Below, piece after piece: positions 50,380 to 58,855 of a DNA stretch of 64,000 bases. Under the pieces are notes generated by a model. It searched no databases, was not told the origin of the DNA, and saw only the letters and a program-made list of their open reading frames with translations. The translations under genes and the position numbers were made by a program. Position 1 is the first letter of the stretch, and the number at the start of each line of letters is the position of its first letter. The stretch comes from Oscillospiraceae bacterium (lineage in GTDB: Bacteria > Bacillota > Clostridia > Oscillospirales > Oscillospiraceae). The DNA is taken from the NCBI GenBank assembly GCA_021768185.1, contig JAETNP010000025.1:1-64000 (forward strand). The letters run 5' to 3'.

Positions 50380-51054
50380 ATGACCACCTTTCAGGACATC
50401 TTCAAATCCAGCTTTCTGGAGAATGTAAACTCCGTTTCCCTTCTGGATATGTTTCTGGCGTTGGCGCTGGCCTTCGGCCTGGGCATGTTCATCTTCCTGG
50501 TATACAAGAAGACCTTTTCCGGCGTGATGTACTCCTCCAGCTTCGGCGTGACGCTGGTGGCCCTGACCATGATCACCACCCTGGTCATTCTGGCCGTCAC
50601 CAGCAATATCGTCCTCTCCCTGGGCATGGTGGGCGCGCTGTCCATCGTCCGCTTCCGCACCGCCATCAAGGAGCCGCTGGACATCGCCTTCCTCTTTTGG
50701 TCCATTGCCGCGGGCATCGTGCTGGCCGCCGGACTGATCCCCCTGGCGGTGATCGGCAGCGTGTGCATCGGGATCGTCCTGCTGGTATTCGTCAACCAGA
50801 AGTCCTGGGCGGACCCCTATATTCTGGTGCTCCGCTGCGACGGAGCCGCCAGCGCCCAGGCCGCCCAGACCTACCTGGAAGGGCAGACCCGCCGCTGCAT
50901 CCTCAAGAGCAAGACCGTCCAGCCCGGAGAGGTGGAGCTGAATCTGGAGGTGCGCCTGAAGGATGATGGCACCGGCTTCGTCAACACCCTGGGCGATATG
51001 GAGGGCGTACACAGCGCTGTGCTGGTCAGCTATAACGGCGACTACATGGGGTGA
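50380..51054 (+). CDS. DUF4956 membrane protein
   Basis: 224 residues. Four transmembrane helices in the N-terminal 150 residues, with the DUF4956 hallmark LSLGMVGALSIVRFRTAIKE near residue 85, and a soluble C-terminal domain (about 150-224). RBS CAAGGAG before ATG 50380. Commonly linked to VTC and CotH genes; function unknown. The conserved Arg-rich loop and tail could bind an anionic polymer such as polyphosphate (inference). Confidence 0.87.
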   Translation: MTTFQDIFKSSFLENVNSVSLLDMFLALALAFGLGMFIFLVYKKTFSGVMYSSSFGVTLVALTMITTLVILAVTSNIVLSLGMVGALSIVRFRTAIKEPLDIAFLFWSIAAGIVLAAGLIPLAVIGSVCIGIVLLVFVNQKSWADPYILVLRCDGAASAQAAQTYLEGQTRRCILKSKTVQPGEVELNLEVRLKDDGTGFVNTLGDMEGVHSAVLVSYNGDYMG

Positions 51055-51058
51055 CGGC

Positions 51059-52831
51059 ATGTCTACGCATAAGCACATCGACCGCATCTGCGCCGCCGTG
51101 CTGGCGCTGACGCTGGTATTGACGGTTCTGTTCGCCCGGGGAGAATCCCTGGGGCTGGAGGCGGCTCCGGCCTCCATGGGCTATGAGGACCGGCTCTTTG
51201 ACGCCGGACGAGTCCACACCATCGACCTGCGCATGGACGATTGGGAGGATTTCCTGGAGACCTGCGAGGATGAGGAGTATCAGCTCTGCTCCCTGGTCAT
51301 CGACGGCGAGGCCGTAGAAAGTGCGGCTATCCGGGCCAAGGGCAACACCTCCCTCACCTCCGTGGCCGCCTACGGCAACGACCGCTACAGCTTCAAGGTG
51401 GAGTTCGACCACTACGACGGCGCGGGGACCTATTACGGCCTGGATAAGCTGAGCCTGAACAACCTCATTCAGGACAACACCTGCATGAAGGATTTCCTGG
51501 TCTACCGGCTGATGTCCTCCTTCGGCGCGGCCGCACCGCTGTGCAGCTACGTCTGGCTCACCGTCAACGGGGAGCCCTGGGGGCTGTATCTGGCGGTGGA
51601 GGGCGTCGAGGACGCCTTCCTGGAGCGGAACTACGGGAGCGCCGGGGGGAATCTCTACAAGCCGGACAGCACGAGCTTCGGTGGGGGCCGGGGCAACGGC
51701 GGCGGCTTCGATATGGAGGCGCTGGCGGAAAATTTTGATTTCTCCGCCCAGCGGGAACGTCCGGCGGAGGGCGAGCGGCCCCAGACCCGGCAGAACGGCG
51801 GTGGGTTCCCCGGCGGAGGTATGGGCAGCAGCGATGTGAAGCTGCAATACATTGACGACGACCCGGACAGCTACGCCAATATCTTCGACAACGCCAAGAC
51901 TGACATTACGGAGGCGGACAAAGCCCGGCTGGTCGCCTCCCTGAAAATCCTGAGCGGCGAGGGGGACATTGAGGACGCGGTGGACGTGGAGCAGGTCATC
52001 CGCTACTTCGTGGTCCACGGCTTCGTCTGCAACGGGGACAGTTATACCGGCAGCATGGTCCACAACTACTGCCTCTACGAGGAGGACGGCGTCCTCTCCA
52101 TGCTCCCCTGGGATTACAACCTGGCATTCGGGGGCTTTCAGACCTCCGACGCCTCCGGCGCGGTGAACGAGCCTATCGACACCCCCGTCTCCGGCGGCAG
52201 CCTGGAGGACCGCCCCATGGTAGCATGGATCTTCCGCAGCGAGAAGCACACCGCCCTGTATCATCAATACTACAGCGAGTTTCTTTCCTCTCTTCTGGAG
52301 AGCGGATGGTGCGGGGCGCTGATCGACGGGACCGCCGCTATGATCGCTCCCTATATTGCCCAGGACCCCACCAAATTCTGCACCGATGAAGAATTCGAGA
52401 CCGGGGTCGCCGCTCTGAAAAATTTTTGCGAGCTCAGGACCCAGAGCGTCCGCGGCCAGCTGGACGGCTCCATCCCCTCCACCATCCAGGGGCAGACGGA
52501 AAATCCCTCCGCGCTGGTGGACTGCGCCGGACTGAACCTCGGCGATATGGGGACCATGGGCATGGGCGGCGGCCACGGCGGACGCACTCCCGTTGATGGC
52601 GGACAGGGAACACCTCCGGAGCGCCCCGACGGGGAGAGTATGCCGGCCATGGCTCCCGGCATGTCGGACTTTTCGCCTCCTGAAGGGGAAACCGGCCGGC
52701 GTCCCGATCAATTCCCGGAGTTCTCCGCCTCTACCGGCGCGGGGAGCGGCGGCATGTTCTCTCTGCTTCTTTCTGCGGGGATGCTGGCTGCGGGGCTGAT
52801 TTTTGCGGCAGCCGTCCGGCGGCGAAGGTAG
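51059..52831 (+). CDS. CotH-kinase family protein, membrane-attached
   Basis: 590 residues. Signal/anchor helix at about 11-24; CotH core from about 45 to 440 with IRAKGNTS, DKLSLNN and the kinase-like LPWDYNLAFGG. CotH of Bacillus phosphorylates spore-coat proteins. Gly-rich insertions (GGGRGNGGGF, GGGFPGGGMG, MGMGGGHGGR) and a C-terminal transmembrane helix with RRRR (about 563-590) suggest an extracytoplasmic enzyme tethered at both ends. ATG 51059 overlaps the preceding region with RBS GGGGTGACGG. Last gene of the VTC-DUF4956-CotH set. Confidence 0.85.
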   Translation: MSTHKHIDRICAAVLALTLVLTVLFARGESLGLEAAPASMGYEDRLFDAGRVHTIDLRMDDWEDFLETCEDEEYQLCSLVIDGEAVESAAIRAKGNTSLTSVAAYGNDRYSFKVEFDHYDGAGTYYGLDKLSLNNLIQDNTCMKDFLVYRLMSSFGAAAPLCSYVWLTVNGEPWGLYLAVEGVEDAFLERNYGSAGGNLYKPDSTSFGGGRGNGGGFDMEALAENFDFSAQRERPAEGERPQTRQNGGGFPGGGMGSSDVKLQYIDDDPDSYANIFDNAKTDITEADKARLVASLKILSGEGDIEDAVDVEQVIRYFVVHGFVCNGDSYTGSMVHNYCLYEEDGVLSMLPWDYNLAFGGFQTSDASGAVNEPIDTPVSGGSLEDRPMVAWIFRSEKHTALYHQYYSEFLSSLLESGWCGALIDGTAAMIAPYIAQDPTKFCTDEEFETGVAALKNFCELRTQSVRGQLDGSIPSTIQGQTENPSALVDCAGLNLGDMGTMGMGGGHGGRTPVDGGQGTPPERPDGESMPAMAPGMSDFSPPEGETGRRPDQFPEFSASTGAGSGGMFSLLLSAGMLAAGLIFAAAVRRRR

Positions 52832-52848
52832 GCGGTTTATATAAAAAG

Positions 52849-52875
52849 GGACCCGAGGCCAGCGGCCTCGGGTCC
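52849..52875. terminator. Terminator after the CotH gene
   Basis: Perfect 12-bp stem GGACCCGAGGCC with its complement and a 3-base loop. The minus side continues CTTTTTATA, so it also serves the interrupted HTH gene. Confidence 0.8.
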
Positions 52876-52892
52876 TCTGCTTCCATCAATCG

Positions 52893-53126
52893 TTATCTGG
52901 ATTCTGCCACAGACCGCTCCAGCTCCTCCATCAACTGGTGAGGCGGGATATCCAGGGCGTGTGCAATTTAAAAAAAGGTGTCGATGGTCGGACTGCGCAG
53001 ACCGCGCTCGATTTTGCTGTAGTGGGTCCTATCCAAACCAGCCAGCCCGCTGAGGACCTCCTGGGATAAGCCTCTTTGCACCCGGTATGTTCGGATAACT
53101 TCGCCGATCAGTGCCGCGTTGACCAT
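52893..53126 (-). pseudogene. XRE-family regulator interrupted by a nonsense codon
   Basis: ATG 53126 (RBS AAAAGAGGTGGCG) starts a typical HTH: MVNAALIGEVIRTYRVQRGL and LAGLDRTHYSKIERGLRSP. After PTIDTFF an in-frame TAA (52968-52970) stops it, but the same frame continues IAHALDIPPHQLMEELERSV to a second stop at 52893. The pattern TFFKIAHAL would be restored by AAA in place of TAA. The stop lies in a run of seven T followed by three A, so a sequencing error is also possible. The short form would still fold as an HTH. Confidence 0.75.
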
Positions 53127-53152
53127 GACGCCACCTCTTTTGCTTAAAACGG

Positions 53153-53410
53153 TTATTCCTTCGCCCCACCGCCGGGACCGCTGTATTCCAGCAGCTCCCC
53201 GGCCTGACAGTCCAGCACAAAGCACAGCCGGGCCAGGATATCAAGGTCCAGCTTTTCCACTCCGCCATGATACCATTTGTCCACTACCTCAAACCGGACT
53301 CCGATCTGCCGGGACATTTGGTTGCGGTTGATCCCCCTCTGGTCCATCAGCTCCCGCAGCCGCAGGCGGACCGTGCCGTACTCCCGCTTATACAAAATGC
53401 CGGATGCCAT
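53153..53410 (-). CDS. XRE-family helix-turn-helix regulator
   Basis: 85 residues. LRLRELMDQRGINRNQMSRQ starts the HTH, with recognition helix RFEVVDKWYHGG, and LARLCFVLDCQAGELLEY is the usual end. Resembles the YozG/Cro-type single-domain regulators. The gene ends 26 bases upstream of the interrupted HTH gene and is divergent from a small plus-strand gene. TACTAT/ATAGTA repeats between them are operator candidates. Confidence 0.82.
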   Translation of the reverse strand: MASGILYKREYGTVRLRLRELMDQRGINRNQMSRQIGVRFEVVDKWYHGGVEKLDLDILARLCFVLDCQAGELLEYSGPGGGAKE

Positions 53411-53451
53411 AAAATATCACCTCATGGCGATACTATCTGCAAAGTAAAGTA

Positions 53452-53490
53452 TTGACAATTCTCATATTTATAGTTACTATATAAATAGTA
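53452..53490 (+). promoter_or_regulatory. Promoter with overlapping inverted repeat
   Basis: TTGACA (53452-53457), 17 bases, TACTAT (53475-53480). TACTAT-ATAA-ATAGTA (53475-53490) is a perfect inverted repeat over the -10; another TACTAT is at 53431. Probable operator of one of the two adjacent XRE proteins. Confidence 0.6.
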
Positions 53491-53507
53491 TTTTCCGGGA
53501 GGAGAAA

Positions 53508-53708
53508 ATGATGCTGGAATTGTACAAAAAAATGTACGCAACCCTTGTGGGGCGCGTAGACCAATCCATCAGCGATTTGTTAAATATTGCAATCCAGGGA
53601 CCATGCGGCAGGGACCAGGTGTTGAAAGCCGCAGAGGAATTGCGCCAAGCCTTGGCAGAAGATATGTATCTGGATGGAACGGAAGACGCAGGTCAGGCAG
53701 TTGATTAG
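53508..53708 (+). CDS. Small acidic hypothetical protein
   Basis: 66 residues, predicted helical: MMLELYKKMYATLVGRVDQS then a Glu/Asp-rich C-terminus EDMYLDGTEDAGQAVD. RBS GGGAGGAGAAA before ATG 53508. I recognise no family, but the strong promoter, RBS and terminator indicate a real gene. Its neighbourhood of two XRE regulators suggests a mobile-element or phage origin. Confidence 0.7.
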   Translation: MMLELYKKMYATLVGRVDQSISDLLNIAIQGPCGRDQVLKAAEELRQALAEDMYLDGTEDAGQAVD

Positions 53709-53712
53709 ACCG

Positions 53713-53749
53713 CAAAAAAGGCCCCAGAGCCTTGGCTCCGGGGCTTTTT
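53713..53749. terminator. Bidirectional intrinsic terminator
   Basis: AAAAAAG, 11-bp stem GCCCCAGAGCC paired with GGCTCCGGGGC (one mismatch), then TTTTT on the plus side; the minus side runs into CTTTTTTGCGG. Serves the small gene and the sugar ATPase gene. Confidence 0.9.
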
Positions 53750-53768
53750 CTGCGCAGAGGTATGTTCG

Positions 53769-54965
53769 TTACAGCAGGCTCTTCTCGTCGGCCTTGCTGA
53801 ACAGGTGCATGACGTTGCCGCCGAAGGTGATGTTGATCTTGGCGCCATAGCCCAGATTCTTCTGCTCGCCGGTGAGGTCGATGGTGGGCAGAATGATGAT
53901 GGCGTCCTTACCGGCAACGTTGACGTGCATATGGATGGTGGCGCCCATGAGCTCGGTGACGTCCACGGTGGCGGACAGAGCGTGGGGAGCGTTGGCGTCG
54001 CACATGCTGATGTGGTCGGGACGGATGCCCAGGGTGATGTCCTGCGCCGCGGTGTTCTTGGACTTGAGGGTCTCCTGCTTGTCGGCGGGGAGCTCCATGC
54101 GGGCGCCGGCCACGGTCACATAGTAGCCGCTGGCATCCTTCTCCAGCTTCGCGTCAAAGAAGTTCATCTGCGGAGTGCCGATGAAGCCGGCGACGAAGAG
54201 GTTGGCGGGATGGTCGAACACCTGCTGAGGCGTGCCGATCTGCTGGATGAAGCCGTCGCGCATGATGACGATGCGGTCACCAAGGGTCATGGCCTCGGTC
54301 TGGTCGTGGGTGACGTAGATGAAAGTGGTGTTAATCTTCTGACGCAGCTTGATGATCTCGGCACGCATCTGGTTACGGAGCTTGGCGTCCAGGTTGGACA
54401 GAGGCTCGTCCATGAGGAACACCTTGGGCTCACGCACGATGGCGCGGCCGATGGCAACACGCTGGCGCTGGCCGCCGGACAGAGCCTTGGGCTTCCGGTC
54501 GAGGTACTGGGTGATATCCAGGATCTCGGCGGCTTCCTTGACCTTGCGGTCGATCTCGTCCTTGGGCACCTTCTTCAGCTTCAGGGAGAAGGCCATGTTC
54601 TCATAGACCGTCATGTGGGGATACAGAGCGTAGGACTGGAAGACCATGGCGATATCGCGGTCCTTGGGGGCCACATCGTTCATGATCTTGCCGTCGATGA
54701 GCAGCTCGCCTTCGCTGATCTCTTCCAGGCCGGCCACCATGCGCAGAGTGGTGGACTTGCCGCAGCCGGAAGGACCAACCAGAACGATGAACTCCTGATC
54801 GGCGATGTCCAGGTTGAACTGCTGGACGGCGACGACGCCGCGGTCGGTGATCTGAAGATTGGACTTCTTCTCGGGAGCGTCGCCCTTCTTGGTCTTTTTC
54901 TTCTTCTTCTCGTCGCCGCTGTGGGGATAGATCTTCATGACGTTCTTCAGGGATACAGTTGCCAT
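53769..54965 (-). CDS. MsmX/UgpC-type sugar ABC transporter ATPase with a Lys-rich insertion
   Basis: 398 residues. Walker A VGPSGCGKSTTLR, Q-loop MVFQSYALYPHM, signature ALSGGQRQRVAIGRAI, Walker B VFLMDEPLSNLD, His in VTHDQTEAM and a C-terminal TOBE domain (about 265-398) are normal. Between strand 1 (VSLKNVMKIYP) and VVAVQQFNLDI lies an unusual segment of about 25 residues with KKKKKTKKG (residues about 20-28). Orphan ATPases of this class energise several sugar importers encoded elsewhere. No strong RBS is seen at ATG 54965. Confidence 0.92.
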   Translation of the reverse strand: MATVSLKNVMKIYPHSGDEKKKKKTKKGDAPEKKSNLQITDRGVVAVQQFNLDIADQEFIVLVGPSGCGKSTTLRMVAGLEEISEGELLIDGKIMNDVAPKDRDIAMVFQSYALYPHMTVYENMAFSLKLKKVPKDEIDRKVKEAAEILDITQYLDRKPKALSGGQRQRVAIGRAIVREPKVFLMDEPLSNLDAKLRNQMRAEIIKLRQKINTTFIYVTHDQTEAMTLGDRIVIMRDGFIQQIGTPQQVFDHPANLFVAGFIGTPQMNFFDAKLEKDASGYYVTVAGARMELPADKQETLKSKNTAAQDITLGIRPDHISMCDANAPHALSATVDVTELMGATIHMHVNVAGKDAIIILPTIDLTGEQKNLGYGAKINITFGGNVMHLFSKADEKSLL

Positions 54966-55167
54966 TCTTCCAGGCGTTAGCGAAAATGCCTCCGCAAATT
55001 CCGCCTCAGACCGGCGGAGCAGAACCCCCGGTCCATTGCGGCATGTCTCCACAATGCCGCACCGCACGCCTACGCGGATTACATCCTTTCTTGTCAGTCT
55101 GCCGCGTCATTTTGTGGAGTGACGGGGCAGCTCATGATAATGTACTCGAGCGTCACCACTCAAGCTG

Positions 55168-55173
55168 ATTATA
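55168..55173 (-). promoter_or_regulatory. Likely -10 box of the sugar ATPase gene
   Basis: TATAAT on the minus strand, with no well-spaced -35 (TTGACT is 22 bases away). It implies a leader of about 200 bases. The 54966-55265 gap shows no other feature. Confidence 0.35.
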
Positions 55174-55265
55174 GAATACCGTCCGGCGGGGAAAAAGTCA
55201 AGTTCTCTCGGGATTTTCGGCGTTTTTCCCAGGAGGACCGGCGTTTTCTGTGCAATTTGCCTATT

Positions 55266-56150
55266 CTACAGCAGGAATGTCAGCCGCCGGTTCAGCGCCC
55301 GGATCTCCACCTGCTCTGCCCCGGAGCCATACTCGCCGTCCAAGGTCCAGGGGAAGGACTCCGGGGTGGTGACGGTGACGGCGGGCACATGGCGGAACAC
55401 CACGCCTCCACCGGTGAAGTCCTGGAGCACCAGGGCGCGGATCAGCTCCTGGAGCTCGGACATGCTGGTGGGATTGGGGATCAGCAGCAGCTCGAACAGG
55501 CCGTCGTCCAGGACCACCTGGTCCTTGCTGAGCTTCACGAGCCCGCCCACGCTGGTGGAGTTGGTGACGGCCCCGAACAGGAAGTCCCCGTCGAAGACCT
55601 CCTCTTCCATCGTCACCGTGGCCGGATAGGGCCGCAGAGTGGACAGGTCCCGGACCCCCTCCAGCAGATAGGCCAGATGACCCAGGTCATTCTTGACGGA
55701 CTGGGGCGCGCTGTAGGAGGTCCTGGTGAAGGCCCCGAAGGAAGCCACATAGACGAAGGGCCGCCCGTTGAAGGTCCCCACGTCCAACTGCTTTCCCTCG
55801 CTGGCGGTGATGCGCCGGGCGGCCTCCGCCGGGTCGGAGGGCAGGGAGAGGCTGGCGGCAAAATCGTTGGTGCTGCCGGCGGGAATATAGCCGATGGGCG
55901 GCGGCGCGGAGAGGGCCATCGCGCCCCGGACGGTCTCATTGAGGGTGCCGTCCCCGCCGCAGCAGACGATCCGGTCGAAGGCGGCGCCCTCCGTTTCCAC
56001 CATTTCGGCGGCATGGCCGGGATGGGCGGTCCGGCGGACGGACACCAGCCAGCCCTCCTCGCAGAAGTGGGCCACCGCGTCGAACAGGGGGGCGTTGGAG
56101 CGGGTGCGCCCCGCCCGGGGATTGACAATCAGCAAAAGTGTCTTGGCCAT
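55266..56150 (-). CDS. Diacylglycerol kinase-family lipid kinase (YegS/DgkB-like)
   Basis: 294 residues. LLIVNPRAGR at the N-terminus, nucleotide-binding VCCGGDGTLNETVRG near 65, and GYIPAGSTNDFAASL near 90 are the diagnostic DAGK catalytic motifs; the C-terminal beta-sandwich ends with TLDGEY. It phosphorylates diacylglycerol or a related lipid at the membrane surface. Divergent members make lipoteichoic-acid recycling possible in Firmicutes. No close RBS beyond GAGGTATCAGACC. Confidence 0.92.
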   Translation of the reverse strand: MAKTLLLIVNPRAGRTRSNAPLFDAVAHFCEEGWLVSVRRTAHPGHAAEMVETEGAAFDRIVCCGGDGTLNETVRGAMALSAPPPIGYIPAGSTNDFAASLSLPSDPAEAARRITASEGKQLDVGTFNGRPFVYVASFGAFTRTSYSAPQSVKNDLGHLAYLLEGVRDLSTLRPYPATVTMEEEVFDGDFLFGAVTNSTSVGGLVKLSKDQVVLDDGLFELLLIPNPTSMSELQELIRALVLQDFTGGGVVFRHVPAVTVTTPESFPWTLDGEYGSGAEQVEIRALNRRLTFLL

Positions 56151-56238
56151 AGCGGTCTGATACCTCGCATGTTTTCATAGTCTGCCGCCCCAGGCGGCAG
56201 GGTCCCCCTATTATATACCTCCGGCGCATAGATAGCAA

Positions 56239-56275
56239 GCCGCATTTTCCCGCCGGTTCAGCGGGAAAATGCGGC
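56239..56275 (-). terminator. Hairpin after the AraC/GyrI gene
   Basis: Perfect 15-bp stem GCCGCATTTTCCCGC with its complement, 7-base loop, 38 bases beyond the AraC stop. No U-tract. Confidence 0.6.
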
Positions 56276-56313
56276 TGTTATGCGGGATTTTGTCGTGCTG
56301 CACCGACGTGCGT

Positions 56314-57159
56314 TCAGGACTTTTTAGTGACCGGAATCCAAACCTCATATCTGGCGTTGGCGGGGTCGGGATTGAGGTAGACCTCAATATCCGGCGCGCT
56401 GCCGTACTCGTACCCGGAGGTGGGCAGCCACTCCGTCAGAACGCGCCGCTCCAGCTCCTGGATGGACTGGTTGCTCCCCGCGCCGGGAAAGACCGCCCAA
56501 GTGGCGGCGGGAACGGTATACGTCTCCAGCCCTTCCCCGTCCTGGGAGGACGCGGCGGCAACGTAATACCGCCATTCCCCGCTGTTCGGACAGTCGCAGA
56601 CCCCCAGGATGCCCATGGGCTGCGTATCCATCATACCCGCCAGCCGCTGTAACGTACCGTCCGCAGCCACCCGCTCCCACAGCTTGGGGAGGACCTGGAA
56701 GTTCTTCTCCATGTCCTTCTCAATGTGTACGGACACGCCCACCACCCGGAACGCCTCCCGCTTTTCGATCCGATACTCCATCTCTTCCGCTCCTTTGATC
56801 ATGATAGTAAAGCGCAGGGGAGGAAAACTCTTCACGGCGGTCCCCGGCTCCCGTGCCGCAGAGGGGGGAACGCCGTGGACGGCCTGGAAGGCCCGGTTAA
56901 AGGCGGTGGGGGACTGGTAGCCGTACCGCAGAGCGGTATCCAGAACCTTCTCCCCGGCCTGGAGGTCCGCCGCCGCCCGGGACATCCGCCGCCGGCGGAT
57001 GTACTCTCCCAGGGTCACCCCCGCCATATAGGCGAACATCCGCTGGTAGTGGTACGACGAGCAGCAGGCCAACCGCGCCAGAGCCTCGTAGTCAATCTCC
57101 TCCGTCAGATGGTCCTCAATATAGGTTATCGTTTTGTTCAGGCTGTCAACCCATTCCAT
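56314..57159 (-). CDS. AraC-family regulator with GyrI-like ligand domain
   Basis: 281 residues. Two HTH motifs in the N-terminal 110 residues (ALARLACCSSYHYQRMFAYM and ALRYGYQSPTAFNRAFQAVH); the C-terminal 160 residues form a GyrI/BmrR-like small-molecule-binding domain (YRIEKREAFRVVGVSVHIEK). Such proteins respond to drugs or other lipophilic compounds. ATG 57159 follows AGGGAGGAAACGAC. No obvious target gene lies adjacent. Confidence 0.9.
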   Translation of the reverse strand: MEWVDSLNKTITYIEDHLTEEIDYEALARLACCSSYHYQRMFAYMAGVTLGEYIRRRRMSRAAADLQAGEKVLDTALRYGYQSPTAFNRAFQAVHGVPPSAAREPGTAVKSFPPLRFTIMIKGAEEMEYRIEKREAFRVVGVSVHIEKDMEKNFQVLPKLWERVAADGTLQRLAGMMDTQPMGILGVCDCPNSGEWRYYVAAASSQDGEGLETYTVPAATWAVFPGAGSNQSIQELERRVLTEWLPTSGYEYGSAPDIEVYLNPDPANARYEVWIPVTKKS

Positions 57160-57244
57160 GTCGTTTCCTCCCTGTGCTTTCTGTACGTATGATAGCATCC
57201 CGCTGCCGCCGCCGTCCTCTCTTTTCCTGCACGGATGGGAGAGG

Positions 57245-57598
57245 TCAATACCGTGTAACCAGCATCCGCAGTCCCCGGCGGCGGGCGGATTGGATCATAT
57301 GGCCCGTTCCGGGGCTCGTCCCGTCCCAGAAGGCTGCCAGCGCGTCCGCTTCTTCCGCCATTTCCTGATTCCGTCTGGGGCCTGCGGCCCGCCCATACCG
57401 CCGCCAATCCGGAGGAAAGTACCGGACAGCGTAGCCATGACTTTCCGCATAGCGCTCCCCCAAGCTGTCCGCGCCCCGGGCCATACCGCAGAAAATGGTG
57501 ATCTCATCCTGCTCGTTGGACAAAAATTGATCTACGGTCTTTTCCAGTAAGTCATAATCCTGGAAATCCCTCCCGCCTGCTATGATTACACGATACAT
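57245..57598 (-). CDS. SLOG-superfamily protein (DUF2493-like)
   Basis: 117 residues. IAGGRDFQDYDLLEKTVDQF at the start and FCGMARGADSLGERYA are the GGRxF and GxxxGAD motifs of the DUF2493 branch of the SLOG nucleotide-binding fold; FPPDWRRYGRAAGPRRNQEM is a third family block. Members are thought to bind nucleotide-derived ligands and are frequent in phages and mobile elements. ATG 57598 follows TGGAGGTCAGT. Confidence 0.82.
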   Translation of the reverse strand: MYRVIIAGGRDFQDYDLLEKTVDQFLSNEQDEITIFCGMARGADSLGERYAESHGYAVRYFPPDWRRYGRAAGPRRNQEMAEEADALAAFWDGTSPGTGHMIQSARRRGLRMLVTRY

Positions 57599-57706
57599 AC
57601 TGACCTCCATATTGTATTAAATTTTTATCATCTATTATATAACTTATTCTTAATATTTTTATATATTATCAGAAAGATTATAATAATGCAAGCAGGAGGT
57701 GGTACT

Positions 57707-57877
57707 GTGGCGGAATTTCGGCCAGTAAAATTGGAGAAAGATATTATATCTGTGCGGTTACCGGTCAGTCTTATTCATGAAATTGAACGCAAGGCCGCAG
57801 CTGCCAACATCAGCCGTAACGAGTTTATCAACCAGTGCGTCCTATTTGCGCTGGCGCATATGAGCGATTCCGAATAG
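57707..57877 (+). CDS. Ribbon-helix-helix DNA-binding protein
   Basis: 56 residues from GTG 57707 (RBS CAGGAGGTGG). DIISVRLPVSLIHEIERKAA supplies the beta ribbon and first helix, NISRNEFINQCVLFAL the second. The Arc/CopG/MetJ fold binds DNA as a dimer; usually an antitoxin or plasmid-type repressor, but no toxin gene is adjacent. Divergent from the SLOG gene across an AT-rich promoter region. Confidence 0.8.
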   Translation: MAEFRPVKLEKDIISVRLPVSLIHEIERKAAAANISRNEFINQCVLFALAHMSDSE

Positions 57878-57886
57878 AAGTAGCCA

Positions 57887-57915
57887 AACGCCCCGCCGTC
57901 TCGGCGGGGCGTTTT
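57887..57915 (+). terminator. Terminator after the RHH gene
   Basis: 12-bp stem AACGCCCCGCCG with its complement, 3-base loop, followed by TTC on the plus strand. Confidence 0.85.
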
Positions 57916-57957
57916 CTGCAAGTGCGGATCAAAAGCTGACGGAAACTCCCGGCGCTG

Positions 57958-58123
57958 TTTGCCGCGAAGTAGCATACTTCGCGGCAAATACGCTGAAAGC
58001 CGCGCGCAGTTTGGGATTGTACGATGAAGTAGATTTTTTTGAGCGCGGCTTTTGGAGATTTCGCGCCCTGCGGGGCGCGAGCAGGGGCTTTGCCCCTGCA
58101 CCTCACGGCCTTTGAAAAGGCCG
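57958..58123. repeat. Cluster of five hairpins
   Basis: In order: perfect 14-bp TTTGCCGCGAAGTA stem (57958-57988); a 10-bp long-range stem AAAGCCGCGC (57996-58005 with 58043-58052); 8-bp TCGCGCCC (58061-58080); 8-bp GCAGGGGC (58081-58099); CGGCCTTT-type stem (about 58106-58123). No gene. It precedes the 3' end of the amino-acid ABC operon and probably is a composite palindromic repeat element. Confidence 0.7.
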
Positions 58124-58132
58124 GCGAAACTT

Positions 58133-58855
58133 TTATAATACCTTTGCTAGGAAGGACTGTAGCCGCTCGCTCCTGGGGTGGTTAAACAGCTCGTCGGGAG
58201 TATTCTCCTCCACAACGCCGCCGCCGTCCATAAACAGCACCCGGCTGCCCACCTCCCGGGCGAAGCCCATCTCGTGGGTCACCACCACCATGGTCATGCC
58301 CTCCCGGGCCAGCTCCTTCATCACGTCCAGCACCTCGCCCACCATCTCCGGGTCCAGAGCGGAGGTAGGTTCGTCAAAGAGCATCACTTTGGGCTTCATA
58401 GCCAGCGCCCTTACGATGGCCACCCGCTGCTTCTGCCCGCCGGAGAGCTGGTTGGGGTAGGCGTCCGCCTTCTCTTCCAGCCCCACCCGCTTGAGCAGCG
58501 CAATGGCAGCCTCATCCGCCTCCGCCTGCTTCATGAGCCCCGTCCGCACCGGGGCCAGGGTGATGTTGCGCCGGATGGTCATGTTGGGGAACAGGTTGAA
58601 GTGCTGGAACACCATGCCCATCTGCTGGCGGACCTTGTCGATCTCCACCTTGGCTCCGGTGATCTCCTGGCCCTGGAAGGTGATGGTCCCCCCGGTGGGC
58701 GTCTCCAGCAGGTTGAGGCAGCGCAGGAACGTGGATTTCCCGGACCCGGAGGGCCCGATAATGACCACTTTCTCTCCCGGGGAAATATGCTGGTTGATGC
58801 CGTCCAGCACCAAATGGTCCCCGAAGGACTTGGATAAGTTCTTAACGTCGATCAC
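58133..58855 (-). CDS. Polar amino-acid ABC transporter ATPase (GlnQ/ArtP type)
   Basis: 240 residues, normal length. Walker [18 protein letters not shown]-loop [13 protein letters not shown], signature [15 protein letters not shown], Walker [15 protein letters not shown] and His in VVTHEMGFA. Energises the amino-acid permease encoded immediately upstream, overlapping it by 14 bases. The 'FQHFNLFPN' form is typical of glutamine/arginine/cystine importers. Confidence 0.94.
   Translation of the reverse strand: MIDVKNLSKSFGDHLVLDGINQHISPGEKVVIIGPSGSGKSTFLRCLNLLETPTGGTITFQGQEITGAKVEIDKVRQQMGMVFQHFNLFPNMTIRRNITLAPVRTGLMKQAEADEAAIALLKRVGLEEKADAYPNQLSGGQKQRVAIVRALAMKPKVMLFDEPTSALDPEMVGEVLDVMKELAREGMTMVVVTHEMGFAREVGSRVLFMDGGGVVEENTPDELFNHPRSERLQSFLAKVL

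Noticed and set aside
57707-57877. RHH protein as antitoxin of a type II pair
   Set aside because: No toxin-like gene lies beside it; the neighbour on the other strand is a SLOG-type protein.
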